From contig JAMONW010000159.1 in assembly GCA_027066355.1 (NCBI GenBank), positions 1 to 5,950 of the forward strand: DNA of 5,950 bases, given 5' to 3'. Position numbers and translations under genes: made by a program. Shown here one piece after another: positions 5,449 through 5,950 of this stretch. The DNA is from Campylobacteraceae bacterium (GTDB lineage Bacteria > Campylobacterota > Campylobacteria > Campylobacterales > Sulfurovaceae). How positions within the stretch are numbered: the first letter of the stretch is position 1; each line of letters opens with the position of its first letter. The notes under the pieces are model-generated. The model saw only the letters and a program-made list of their open reading frames with translations, was not told the origin of the DNA and did not search any database.

Positions 5449-5950
5449 CTATATAAGACCCAATTGTCTTTTTAGCTCTTCTGGGTAGTATGCTGCATTT
5501 AAAGCACTCTCCTTTGTTATTATACCTAAATTTATCAAATTTAGTAAATTTTTTGTCTGAGTTTGCATTCCACTACTCTCTTGACCAAGTTGCATTGTAG
5601 AGTAAATTTGGTGAACTTTATTCTCTCTAATTAAGTTTGCAATTGCATCATTAATAATCATAATTTCAAAAGCAGCAACTCTTCCTCCACCAATTTTTGG
5701 AATTAGCGTTTGTGAAATAACAGCTTGTAATGAACTACCAAGCATTGCTCTAACTTGGCTTTGCTCTTCTGCAGGGAAGCTATCTATAATACGGTTAATA
5801 CTCTTTGGTGCAGAGTTTGTATGCAATGTTCCAAATACCAAGTGTCCTGTTTCTGCAGCAGTTAAGGCAGCTGAAATTGTTTCGCTATCACGCATCTCCC
5901 CAATTAATATTACATCTGGATCTTGTCTTAAAACATACTTTAGACCACTT
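5449..5950 (-). CDS. pilT: Type IV pilus retraction ATPase PilT, C-terminal part (runs off right edge)
   Basis: PilT is the hexameric cytoplasmic ATPase that pulls type IV pili back and so drives twitching motility. The last 166 residues are visible. The frame enters from the window edge as SGLKYVLRQDPDVILIGEMRD, containing Walker B (VILIGE). It continues with TAAETGHLVFGTLHTNSA (the His box with HT), NRIIDSFPAEEQ and the C-terminal helices, ending in QLGLI. The PilT signature normally written AIRNLIRE appears here as AIANLIRE, with alanine in place of the first arginine (codon 5638-5640). An ATG at 5893-5895 is internal and not the true start. The N-terminal PAS-like domain and Walker A are outside the window. 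A PilU paralogue is possible, but the sequence is closer to PilT. Confidence 0.93.
   Translation of the reverse strand, partial: SGLKYVLRQDPDVILIGEMRDSETISAALTAAETGHLVFGTLHTNSAPKSINRIIDSFPAEEQSQVRAMLGSSLQAVISQTLIPKIGGGRVAAFEIMIINDAIANLIRENKVHQIYSTMQLGQESSGMQTQTKNLLNLINLGIITKESALNAAYYPEELKRQLGLI

Noticed and set aside
5449..5895. A complete 148-residue gene starting at ATG 5893-5895
   Set aside because: The PilT frame continues upstream of this ATG to the window edge with conserved Walker B sequence, so the ATG is internal and the gene is truncated by the window.

Overview
The window looks like a piece of a chromosome from the phylum Campylobacterota (the former epsilonproteobacteria). It is strongly AT-rich, roughly 30% G+C by eye. 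The Fur protein closely resembles Campylobacter Fur, and the order cvpA-fur-lysS matches the arrangement I recall from Campylobacter jejuni. The PilT gene suggests a free-living relative of the Sulfurimonas/Sulfurovum/Arcobacter kind, but the genus cannot be fixed from this sequence.

Left part (1-1032, minus strand): the N-terminal 344 codons of a UvrD/PcrA/Rep-type superfamily 1 DNA helicase, which runs off the left edge. Its start faces an AT-rich spacer (1033-1329) that it shares with a divergent LysR-type regulator. The spacer holds inverted repeats and six copies of one hexamer (AAGTAT/ATACTT). The LysR gene (1330-2230, plus strand) is split by a frameshift just after its DNA-binding domain, so it is a pseudogene, a phase variant or a sequence error.

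Middle (2231-2569): a 339-base stretch without genes between two convergent genes. It carries a degenerate heptamer repeat, a perfect 18-bp palindrome and a hairpin next to the 3' end of lysS. In C. jejuni glyA follows lysS; here it is absent, so this spacer may mark a rearrangement breakpoint.

Right part (2570-5950, minus strand): four tightly packed genes transcribed right to left, pilT (partial), cvpA, fur and lysS, with gaps of 24, 10 and 1 bases. No promoter room is visible between them, so they probably share transcription. The products do unrelated jobs: pilus retraction, a CvpA-family membrane protein, iron-responsive repression and lysyl-tRNA synthesis. The unusual points are a four-cysteine C-terminal extension on LysS and a long Asn/Ser/Thr/Lys/Glu tail on the CvpA protein.

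I see no tRNA, rRNA, CRISPR array, transposase or defence system. Most of the window is ordinary core genome; the items worth a second look are the spacers, the broken LysR gene and the two protein tails.
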